Shown here: piece by piece, positions 8,281 through 16,440 of the stretch
How the letters are laid out: each line of letters opens with the position of its first letter
How positions within the stretch are numbered: position 1 is the first letter of the stretch
From: Flavobacterium cerinum
Lineage (GTDB): Bacteria; Bacteroidota; Bacteroidia; Flavobacteriales; Flavobacteriaceae
Length of the DNA stretch: 64,000 nt
Direction of reading: 5' to 3'
Assembly (NCBI RefSeq): GCF_024496085.1
Contig: NZ_CP101751.1
Location: forward strand, 3,968,001 to 4,032,000
Notes under the pieces: model-generated
Told to the model about the DNA's origin: nothing
Database searches by the model: none
The model's input: only the letters and a program-made list of their open reading frames with translations
Position numbers and translations under genes: made by a program

Positions 8281-8969
8281 TGTCGAAATACAAAATTCTA
8301 TATGCTGAAGACGATGAAACACTGGCTTTTCTGACCAAAGATAATCTGGAACTGAACGGCTACGAGGTTTTCCATTGCCCGAACGGAGAAAATTGTCTCG
8401 AACTGTTTAAAACCGGCTCGTTTGACATTTGTATTTTGGATATCATGATGCCTAAAATAGATGGCTTTGAACTGGCTACAGCGATTCGCGAAATTGACAC
8501 TGAGATTCCCATCATCTTTTTATCGGCCAAAACGTTAAAAGAAGACCGGATTAAAGGACTGCGTTTAGGGGCCGATGATTACCTGGTCAAACCTTTTAGC
8601 ATCGAGGAATTATTACTTAAAATTGAAATTTTCCTGAAGCGCTCCCAAAAGAAAACGGCTCCGGAAAAAAGCGGTTATATCGTAGGGACTTTCCGGTTTG
8701 ATGCTGAAAATTACGTATTGGTTAAAGGCGATAAAAAAACAGTATTAACGCAGAGAGAATCCGAATTACTAAAATTATTTCTGGACAATAAAAACACCGT
8801 CCTGAAACGGGAACAAATTCTAACCTCTTTATGGGGTGACGATGATTATTTTATGGGGCGAAGCCTTGATGTCTTTATTTCCAGACTCCGAAAATTATTG
8901 TCGGAAGAAACCGGCATACAAATAGAAAATCTGCACGGCATCGGTTTTAAATTTACTATAAAAGAGTAA
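8280..8969 (+). CDS. OmpR-family response regulator
   Basis: DNA-binding response regulator and partner of the kinase immediately upstream. The 229 residues hold a receiver domain with acidic pair EDD near residue 10, phospho-acceptor D54 in CILDIMMPK, and the Lys of DDYLVKPF. A C-terminal winged-helix (Trans_reg_C) domain has LTQRESELLKLFLDN and SLDVFISRLRKLL. Translational coupling with the kinase (overlapping TAATG) supports a strict pair. Bacteroidota relatives are often called RprY. The target genes are not obvious from this window. The gene ends 11 bp before the convergent radical SAM gene, with no clear terminator between them. Confidence 0.94.
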   Translation: MSKYKILYAEDDETLAFLTKDNLELNGYEVFHCPNGENCLELFKTGSFDICILDIMMPKIDGFELATAIREIDTEIPIIFLSAKTLKEDRIKGLRLGADDYLVKPFSIEELLLKIEIFLKRSQKKTAPEKSGYIVGTFRFDAENYVLVKGDKKTVLTQRESELLKLFLDNKNTVLKREQILTSLWGDDDYFMGRSLDVFISRLRKLLSEETGIQIENLHGIGFKFTIKE

Positions 8970-8980
8970 TTTCTTTCGGG

Positions 8981-11182
8981 TTACAACACCAAAAGGCCGG
9001 AACTTCGCAATGTATTGATTGGTTTCGAATACCAAAACAGTTCAAAATCTTCCCGATCCTCATTCTCGTAATCCGATTTAACCTCATTAAATGTCAAAGT
9101 CTTGTTTTGTGCAACCGCCATTTTAGGTAAAGCCGATATAAGCCATTCCGCATCTTCTTTGTTCACCTGAATAACAAAGCTTTCTTTTTTATCGTGGAAT
9201 GTCAAACTGGCCATTTCAAATTGCCTTCCTTTTTTATTTTTGGTAAAATAGGATACTGTTGGTTTTCCTCCTATCCAAACCACCTTTGCCGTCGGTTTAA
9301 TCATAAAAGTATCGTCGTCCTGCAAAGCATTATAAATATAATCTGATGTTACTTTTGTACGTGGTATTTTAAAATCAAACCAATCCTGCAACGGATAATC
9401 AAAGCAGATTCCATGCATATAATTGAACAGTGATTTCTTTAAGCCAAAACTAAACTTATCATGATCCGTTCCGGTTTTATCAATATGGATGATATCGTTA
9501 TTTGCGAATGCACCGATCGTTTCCGTTTCTTTTTGCACACCGAATTTTTCAGGGTACATCCCAACCGGACTATGCGCTGTCATCGCAAACTGATGCCAGA
9601 ATCCCGATTGTAAAATGCCCAACTCAAATAATTGTCGTACCATTTCCAGACTATCGATAGTTTCCTGAGCCGTTTGTGTCGGAAAACCATACATCAGATA
9701 CGCATGGACCATAATTCCCGCTTCAGTAAAATTCCGGTTAACGCGAGCCACCTGCGCTACAGTTACGCCTTTCTGAATCAATTCCAGTAAACGATCTGAA
9801 GCCACTTCCAATCCTCCGGAAACCGCAATACATCCGGAAGCTTTTAGCAACAAACATAAATCTTTGGTAAAGCTTTTTTCAAAACGAATATTCGTCCACC
9901 AGGTTACAGCCAGTTTCCGTTTTAAAATTTCCAATGCAACTGCCCGCATTAAGGCAGGAGGTGCAGCTTCATCAACAAAATGAAAGCCATTTTGCCCGGT
10001 TTGCGTAATTAGCTCTTCCATTCGGTCCACTAACATCTTAGCCGCTATCGGTTCGTAAACTTTGATATAATCCAACGAGATATCGCAAAAAGTACATTTC
10101 CCCCAATAACAACCGTGCGCCATTGTAAGCTTGTTCCAACGCCCGTCACTCCACATACGATGCATCGGGTTTACAATTTCGATCACCGAAATATATTGAT
10201 CCAGCAATAAATCGGTGTAATCCGGTGTTCCGACTTCCGACTGTTTATAGTCCCGACAAGCCGGATTATTATAATAAACAACCTTATTATCTTCTAAAAT
10301 AAAGGTTCTTTTTAATTCTTCTTTACTCAATTTTCCCGCTACATAAGCAATCATATTCTCAACCGGCGCTTCTCCGTCATCTAATGTGATAAAATCGAAA
10401 AATTCCATTACCCGTACATCACTTAATGATCGTAATTCAGTATTCGGAAAACCGCCACCCATCGCAACCTTAATATTCGGATGGTGTTTTTTAATCCATT
10501 GTGCGCAACGGAAAGCACTGTATAAATTGCCCGGAAAAGGAACCGAAAAAGCTACAATTTCAGGATTTAGAACCGACAATCGTTCTGCTAATAACTGCAA
10601 GGTTATTTGATCGATATACGTATATTCCTGTTGCAGATGATTGTATAATTCATCAAAAGAATTCGCTGATCGTCCTAATCGTTCTGCATAACGGCTAAAG
10701 CCAAAATTCGGGTCGATACATTCTACAATCAGATCTGAAATATCTTCCAGATAAAGCGTAGCCAAATGTTTCGCCTTATCCTGCGTTCCCATAGTACCAA
10801 AAGCCCAGTCCAATTCTTCCAGCTGTGCAAAACGAGAGGCTTCCGGTAAAAAATCTTCCTGACAAATCAAATGTGCCAGAGTCGGATTTTTCCCCTGAAG
10901 AAACAAAATAACCGGATCAATCGTTTTGATGTATTCGTCCTGCAAGGCTATAATACGCTGACTATTATCCGTCCATTCCGTTGTCTGACTTTCGATTTCA
11001 GCAAACATTTCAATTAATCCCTTTTTCGAGAACAATTTTAAGATGACCTCAATGCCCAAATCCGCCTGAAAGGAGCTTATATTTTTGGTATTCAGGAATC
11101 CCTTTACGTAGGCCGTACCCGGATATGGAGTATTCAGCTGTGTAAAAGGCGGTGTAATCAGAAAAATGGTTGTCGGCTTCAT
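8981..11182 (-). CDS. Cobalamin-binding-type radical SAM protein with CX4CX2C cluster
   Basis: Predicted iron-sulfur SAM enzyme; substrate unknown. The 733-residue protein begins with a B12-binding-like region (about 1-300: TTIFLITPPFTQLNTPYPG, later VAFSVPFPGNLYSAF and KVAMGGGFPN). The radical SAM core has C358, C363 and C366 (GCYWGKCTFC), a CX4CX2C spacing rather than the usual CX3CX2C. VDEAAPPALMRAVA, GGLEVASDRLL and MYGFPTQT are further core elements. About 230 C-terminal residues have no recognised domain. It is monocistronic and diverges from the SBBP-repeat gene across 92 bp. It looks like a tailoring or maturase enzyme of the B12-radical-SAM superfamily, but no precursor peptide or biosynthetic partner is adjacent. 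Cobalamin binding is inferred from architecture: I do not see a classic DxHxxG motif. Confidence 0.85.
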   Translation of the reverse strand: MKPTTIFLITPPFTQLNTPYPGTAYVKGFLNTKNISSFQADLGIEVILKLFSKKGLIEMFAEIESQTTEWTDNSQRIIALQDEYIKTIDPVILFLQGKNPTLAHLICQEDFLPEASRFAQLEELDWAFGTMGTQDKAKHLATLYLEDISDLIVECIDPNFGFSRYAERLGRSANSFDELYNHLQQEYTYIDQITLQLLAERLSVLNPEIVAFSVPFPGNLYSAFRCAQWIKKHHPNIKVAMGGGFPNTELRSLSDVRVMEFFDFITLDDGEAPVENMIAYVAGKLSKEELKRTFILEDNKVVYYNNPACRDYKQSEVGTPDYTDLLLDQYISVIEIVNPMHRMWSDGRWNKLTMAHGCYWGKCTFCDISLDYIKVYEPIAAKMLVDRMEELITQTGQNGFHFVDEAAPPALMRAVALEILKRKLAVTWWTNIRFEKSFTKDLCLLLKASGCIAVSGGLEVASDRLLELIQKGVTVAQVARVNRNFTEAGIMVHAYLMYGFPTQTAQETIDSLEMVRQLFELGILQSGFWHQFAMTAHSPVGMYPEKFGVQKETETIGAFANNDIIHIDKTGTDHDKFSFGLKKSLFNYMHGICFDYPLQDWFDFKIPRTKVTSDYIYNALQDDDTFMIKPTAKVVWIGGKPTVSYFTKNKKGRQFEMASLTFHDKKESFVIQVNKEDAEWLISALPKMAVAQNKTLTFNEVKSDYENEDREDFELFWYSKPINTLRSSGLLVL

Positions 11183-11274
11183 TGGCTATACATCATTGAG
11201 ACTGCAAAAATATCATTAAAATGTGAATTCTTTCTATAATAAACTATATTTGCCCCTTTTAGCACTTATAATCC

Positions 11275-14200
11275 ATGGCCTTTATTACAAAAACTTGCAT
11301 TCGATATTTTCTATTACTTTTATTTTTCCCATCATTTATACTATTAGCACAAAACAAGTCGGAAACAAGCGGTTTTAAAGAAAATGTAGGTCAGATTGTA
11401 GATCAAAAAGGAACTGCAAACAATGCGGTTGCCTATTTATTACACACCAGAGGCTTAAACGTACAACTAAAAAAACAAGGATTTTCATACGATCTCTATG
11501 ATATCAAAACGGTTCCTTTAACAAAAGAGGATGCGCTCTTCTTTCCGGAACATCCAACGATAACAAAACCGAAAACATCTTCTCAATATTCTTTTCACAG
11601 GGTAGACATCAACTTTCTGAATGCCAATCCAAATGTAGCGCTTATCGGGAAAGAAAAATCAGATGACTATGAAAATTATTACACCAGCTCGATAAACACA
11701 CCGGTTGCAAAAGTTTATACCTATCAAAAAGTAGTGTATCAGGAATTGTATCCGAATATTGATCTTTTGTTTTTTATACCGGATGATCACTCAAAAGCAG
11801 TTGAATACAATTTCATTTTAAAACCCGGAGCACGATTGTCGGACATACAATTTGAGGTTAAAGGGGCCAAAACGGATTTGGAAGACAATAAGATCAAAAT
11901 GCGCGTTCGCTTCGGATCGATGGAGGAAGTGATGCCTGCCAGTTGGATCGAAGACAATCAAAAAAACAGAAAAGAGATTGCCATTCAGTATAAAAAAATC
12001 AAAAAAAACACCTATGGCTTTGCCGGTCCTGCCGGTTACAATGATAAAACAATTGTTATCGACCCGGTTCCGATTCGTCTATGGGGTACTTATTATGGTG
12101 GAAGCGGTAGTGAAAACATAAACGATATCATCACTGATAACTTAAATAACATTTATATAAGCGGGATTACTTCCAGCCCAAACAATATCGCTACAGCCGG
12201 ATCTTACCAGCCGGATCTTACCACAGGTTTTAATGGCTTTATTGCCAAATTCGATCCTAATGGCAACCGAATTTGGGCGACATATCATACTGCTTTTCCA
12301 ATTGTCTTGTGTACCGACAAAGACTACAATGTTTATTTTGCCGGAGATACGACCACACCAGTAGCACAACTAACCACACCAGGATGCCATCAACCGAACA
12401 AGGATATCCACAGGGATGCCTATGTTGTTAAATTAAATACGAACGGGCTCAGAGAATGGGGAACCTATTATGGTGGAAATTTTAACGATTCTGCTCGCGG
12501 GATCATTGCTGACAATGCAAATAATGTTTATCTGTGTGGCCAAACCGATAGTGGTACCGGTATTGCTACAGCCGGATCTCATAAGCCGAATATCGATGCT
12601 GCCAACAGCACCACGGATGCTTTTCTTGTAAAATTCTCAACACAGGGAGTCCGAATCTGGGGAACTTATTATGGTGGTACCGGAGCCGAGAGTTTTAACT
12701 CTTGTCTCATCTCAGACGACAATTTTTTATACGCCGTTGGCGGCTCCTGGAGTAATAATAATATTGCAACACCTGGTGCTTATCAGACTAGCCTAAATGG
12801 AGGTAGCGACAATATCATTATTAAATTCGGATTGGATGGACAGCGTATATGGGGAACCTATTTAGGCAGTACTGCTAATGATAACATTCATTTTGGAAAG
12901 TTAAAAGGTACAGCAATCTATCTGGTTGGAAAAACAATGGGGCAATCCGGAATCGGAACGCCCGGTACTTTTTTTGAGACGTTCCAGCTTATTCCTAATA
13001 TAATGCCTTCTATTATTGAGAGTAGTTATATCATAAAATTTGATGTTGCAACCCAAGAAAAGGTATGGGGAACGTATTTTCCTGATATGATAATGGGGCT
13101 TTCTGCTAATCAAAATCAGGATGTTTATTTTTCCGGTTATACAAAAATAAGCACCGGAATCACAACTCCTGATGCCTATATGCCAACTAAAATCAATGCC
13201 AGCTACAATTCTACAGTCTATCTGGTTAAACTGAACAGTTCAGGTCAGCGGGAATGGGGTACCTATTATGGCGGAGAAATTAGCGATCAGATGGGATTAA
13301 CAGCTGTTGACAGTTCTAATGATATTATTTTGTATGGCACTTCTGTCAGCAGAACTGGTATTGCTACAACAGGGTCACATCAACCGGATTTTGCTTCTGT
13401 TCCCACTGGAAATACAATCGGCGCTGATACTTTTTTAGTTAAATTTAAAGACTGCCATTCGGCTACAACAGCTAGCAGTAATTCCCCGGTTTGCATTAAC
13501 GGTAATTTGGAATTAACTGCCAGTGGAGGAACAAATTATCAATGGTCTGGTCCTAACGGTTTTTCCTCTACACTTCAAAATCCGACAATTCAGAATGTAA
13601 CAGCTTTACATAACGGACAATATAGTTGTGTTATAACCGGTACCGGTGGATGCGACAATACCATTACACTAAATGTAACGGTAGGTAATGCCGCTATTCC
13701 CACACCTTCCCTGTTGAATTTACCGGCAATTAATGGCGATTGTAACACTGTCATCACAACAATTCCTACGGCACAGGATAACTGTAGCGGACTGATACAA
13801 GGTATTACAACAGATCCGTTAACATATACGATTCCCGGTTCCTATACTATAACCTGGCATTATGGAAGCGGAACAAACAGTATTACCCAGACACAAAATG
13901 TAAACATTACCGCCACTCCGGAACCTACAGCCAGTAATCCACAATCATTCTGTATCCAACAAAATGCTACTATTGCCGATATTACAATTAGCGGTCAGAA
14001 TATTCTCTGGTACGACAATCTTAACGGAAATATAGTAAATACCGGTACGCTATTACAGGACAACACTACTTATTATGCCTCACAAACCCTTAATAATTGT
14101 GAAAGCTCGTTAATTCCAATCACGGTAAGTCTGGTTACAACTCCATTACCAAACGCGACTACTTCGCAGATACTTTGCGATAATCAAAATGCTACTTTAG

Positions 14201-15345
14201 CCGATATCCAAATAACAGGAAACTCTATCAAATGGTATGATAGTAGCACAGGAAACACAATACTACCTGCAACAACAATAATACAGAACAATACTACCTA
14301 TTTCGCAACTCAAACGATAAATGGATGTGAAGGCCCTCGAATAGGAATACACGTCACGTTAACCCATACTGTTAATGCACAGGATTATGCTACTTATATT
14401 TGTGATGATCAAAATAATAACACGGAACTAGTCGATCTTACTTCTTTTAATACCAATATCGTATCGGACACTTCTATTAACTTTTCGTATTACACAACGC
14501 TTTCCGGTGCCGAAAACCAAAGTGATAATGCATCAATAAATAATTACACCAATTATGGGCTGACAATGGGTTCCAATATCGTTTATGTTCGTGCTCAGGC
14601 TGCTAACGGTTGTTATCAGGTTGTACGTTTAACACTAACACTGGTCAATCCGCCACGTATCGAAATTCCCGATGTTATGGCAATCTGTTCCAATAACACG
14701 ATTATTCTTAATGCAAGTGGTAATTACAGTAGCTATCTATGGTCTACCGGTGCGACTACTTCATCTATTACAGTGAGCCAACCTGGAAATTATACCGTTA
14801 CCGTTACGCAAAACCATGGAATGGTGAGTTGTTCGACGACTAAAAATATTAGTGTGGTAACATCCAACGCTCCGGTTATTAGAAATATCGTGACAACCGA
14901 CTGGACCGAAAATGAAAATACAATATCAGTAATTCTTACCGGCGGTAGCATTGGTAACTACGAATATTCATTGGACGGCATACATTTCCAAAACAGTAAT
15001 AGCTTTACCAACCTGAGTAGTGGGAATTATACCGTTTATATAAAAGATAAAAACGATTGCGGGCAAACCACTAAAGATGTTTTTCTACTCAATTATCCCA
15101 AATTCTTTAGTCCAAACGGAGATGGCCATAATGACAGATGGCGAATTAAATTCTCAAATTATGAAAAAGGATTAACCGTACGAATCTTTGATCGATTTGG
15201 TAAGTTTATCAAAGAGCTTAAGCATAATGATTCCGGTTGGGATGGCACCTATAATGGAGCGCCACTTCCCGCTACCGATTACTGGTTTGTCGTAATACGA
15301 AAAGACGGAAAAGAGCACAGAGGTCATTTTTCGTTAATCCGTTAA
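11275..15345 (+). CDS. SBBP beta-propeller repeat protein with T9SS type B sorting domain
   Basis: Large predicted surface or secreted protein (1356 residues); function unknown. After a signal peptide (ending near SFILLAQ), residues 30-260 form the N-terminal domain that usually precedes SBBP repeats (SGFKENVGQIVD...YPNIDLLFF). Residues 265-725 carry about eight repeats with the WGTYYGGS-type motif and IATAGSHQP-like spacers, consistent with a propeller. Ig-like modules follow (NGQYSCVITG; several Asn/Thr-rich segments with paired Cys). The end, from about 1274 (PKFFSPNGDGHNDRWRI to GHFSLIR), is the gliding-motility-type (type B) C-terminal domain used by T9SS. It is monocistronic and shares a perfect hairpin terminator with the convergent potassium channel gene. 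Confidence 0.92.
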   Translation: MAFITKTCIRYFLLLLFFPSFILLAQNKSETSGFKENVGQIVDQKGTANNAVAYLLHTRGLNVQLKKQGFSYDLYDIKTVPLTKEDALFFPEHPTITKPKTSSQYSFHRVDINFLNANPNVALIGKEKSDDYENYYTSSINTPVAKVYTYQKVVYQELYPNIDLLFFIPDDHSKAVEYNFILKPGARLSDIQFEVKGAKTDLEDNKIKMRVRFGSMEEVMPASWIEDNQKNRKEIAIQYKKIKKNTYGFAGPAGYNDKTIVIDPVPIRLWGTYYGGSGSENINDIITDNLNNIYISGITSSPNNIATAGSYQPDLTTGFNGFIAKFDPNGNRIWATYHTAFPIVLCTDKDYNVYFAGDTTTPVAQLTTPGCHQPNKDIHRDAYVVKLNTNGLREWGTYYGGNFNDSARGIIADNANNVYLCGQTDSGTGIATAGSHKPNIDAANSTTDAFLVKFSTQGVRIWGTYYGGTGAESFNSCLISDDNFLYAVGGSWSNNNIATPGAYQTSLNGGSDNIIIKFGLDGQRIWGTYLGSTANDNIHFGKLKGTAIYLVGKTMGQSGIGTPGTFFETFQLIPNIMPSIIESSYIIKFDVATQEKVWGTYFPDMIMGLSANQNQDVYFSGYTKISTGITTPDAYMPTKINASYNSTVYLVKLNSSGQREWGTYYGGEISDQMGLTAVDSSNDIILYGTSVSRTGIATTGSHQPDFASVPTGNTIGADTFLVKFKDCHSATTASSNSPVCINGNLELTASGGTNYQWSGPNGFSSTLQNPTIQNVTALHNGQYSCVITGTGGCDNTITLNVTVGNAAIPTPSLLNLPAINGDCNTVITTIPTAQDNCSGLIQGITTDPLTYTIPGSYTITWHYGSGTNSITQTQNVNITATPEPTASNPQSFCIQQNATIADITISGQNILWYDNLNGNIVNTGTLLQDNTTYYASQTLNNCESSLIPITVSLVTTPLPNATTSQILCDNQNATLADIQITGNSIKWYDSSTGNTILPATTIIQNNTTYFATQTINGCEGPRIGIHVTLTHTVNAQDYATYICDDQNNNTELVDLTSFNTNIVSDTSINFSYYTTLSGAENQSDNASINNYTNYGLTMGSNIVYVRAQAANGCYQVVRLTLTLVNPPRIEIPDVMAICSNNTIILNASGNYSSYLWSTGATTSSITVSQPGNYTVTVTQNHGMVSCSTTKNISVVTSNAPVIRNIVTTDWTENENTISVILTGGSIGNYEYSLDGIHFQNSNSFTNLSSGNYTVYIKDKNDCGQTTKDVFLLNYPKFFSPNGDGHNDRWRIKFSNYEKGLTVRIFDRFGKFIKELKHNDSGWDGTYNGAPLPATDYWFVVIRKDGKEHRGHFSLIR

Positions 15346-15384
15346 AAAGAAAACGTATAGTGTGCCACTATACGTTTTCTTTTT
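15344..15384. terminator. Bidirectional terminator with a perfect 19-bp stem overlapping a coding end
   Basis: AAAAAGAAAACGTATAGTG and its exact complement flank a 3-nt loop (TGC). The right arm contains the stop codon and last codons of the minus-strand potassium channel gene, so one DNA stretch serves as coding sequence and as terminator for both convergent genes. Confidence 0.9.
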
Positions 15385-16324
15385 GAATACTGTTCAGCTT
15401 ATCCACATATAATATTGTCTCATCGCTATCGCGGTCGGCTTCAAACATCGGACTAAATTTTGCACCATAAACAATTTCACGTAAGGTATAAGAAGTACGC
15501 TTTACTACTGTGGCACTAAACATATCGTCAAACACCTTTACAAAAACCAGGATTTCCCCTTTCTGTTTGGCATAATCTTCTTCCGTAAAGGTAAATAACG
15601 GACTATTTTCTGTGATCGGATGCACTAGTGTCCAACTCAGTGCCAACATATTAATTTTCTCCAATTCCAGATCGAGTGTAAAAAACTTATTGATTTTTTT
15701 GCCGTCTTCTTCCAGGCTTAATCCAATTGTTGCCTTAGCTTCAGCTTCCATTAGGTTGGTGTTCTTATAAGGCGTCATTCGCAGCATCAGGGCTTTACCG
15801 TCTTTATACGGTGCGATAACTGCATTTTGCGAAAAACGTATCAAGGCTTTCGGTTTACTAAATCTTCCGTAAAACAAACCGGTCGCAATGGCAAAACTCA
15901 ACAATCCGAATAAGGCTTCAACCGACGCAACAAAACTGGTCATAAAACCGGTCGGACTAATATGTCCGTAACCTACAGTCGTAAAAGTCTGCGCACTGAA
16001 AAAAAACGCCTGTCCGAACTGATCAACTGCCGTAACAGCAGTGATTCCCTGTAAATGTTCCACTCCGATCAGAAAGTAAATACAGGCAAAAAGAAAGTTG
16101 ACAATTAAATAAAAGGCGAAGATGATAAACATGAATTTCCATCGCGGTACATCGATCATCGCATGATACCAGCTAATCCGTTCAGTAATTCCGACTCCTA
16201 CTTTCCGTACATTGGCATTTCCGTCTTTATTGACAAAACGTCCGCCATAAATAGACGCATTGCTTCCGAAACCTGTATTTTCATCGGCCTTAGCCCTCGA
16301 ACTAATTCGTTTTAAGAATGCCAT
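15368..16324 (-). CDS. Inward-rectifier (Kir-type) potassium channel
   Basis: Predicted inner-membrane K+ channel of the KirBac family. The 318 residues include an amphipathic slide-helix segment before TM1 (about 70-95, FMFIIFAFYLIVNFLFACIY), a pore helix, the selectivity filter at 116-121 (TVGYGH), TM2 (about 130-155, SFVASVEALFGLLSFAIATG) and a cytoplasmic Ig-like domain of about 160 residues. The domain carries family motifs FSKPKALIRFS, LMLRM and LSWTLVHPI. The glycine that may act as hinge and the start of the cytoplasmic domain are all present, so it should be functional. Monocistronic; carB lies upstream on the same strand behind its own terminator. The regulating ligand cannot be read from sequence. 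Confidence 0.93.
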   Translation of the reverse strand: MAFLKRISSRAKADENTGFGSNASIYGGRFVNKDGNANVRKVGVGITERISWYHAMIDVPRWKFMFIIFAFYLIVNFLFACIYFLIGVEHLQGITAVTAVDQFGQAFFFSAQTFTTVGYGHISPTGFMTSFVASVEALFGLLSFAIATGLFYGRFSKPKALIRFSQNAVIAPYKDGKALMLRMTPYKNTNLMEAEAKATIGLSLEEDGKKINKFFTLDLELEKINMLALSWTLVHPITENSPLFTFTEEDYAKQKGEILVFVKVFDDMFSATVVKRTSYTLREIVYGAKFSPMFEADRDSDETILYVDKLNSIQKENV

Positions 16325-16395
16325 TGTACTTTTTTAAGTAAAGCTACTAAAAAAACAGCTTCCATTTTACTACATATTTACGGTGTTCTATCAAT

Positions 16396-16424
16396 AAAAA
16401 AGCCCCGGATTTACCGAGGCTTTG
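16396..16424 (-). terminator. Terminator of carB
   Basis: On the minus strand a CAAAGCC...GGCTTT stem with inner CGG/CCG pairing is followed by TTTTTATT. Confidence 0.8.
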
Positions 16425-16440
16425 TTTGTATAGTGTCCTG

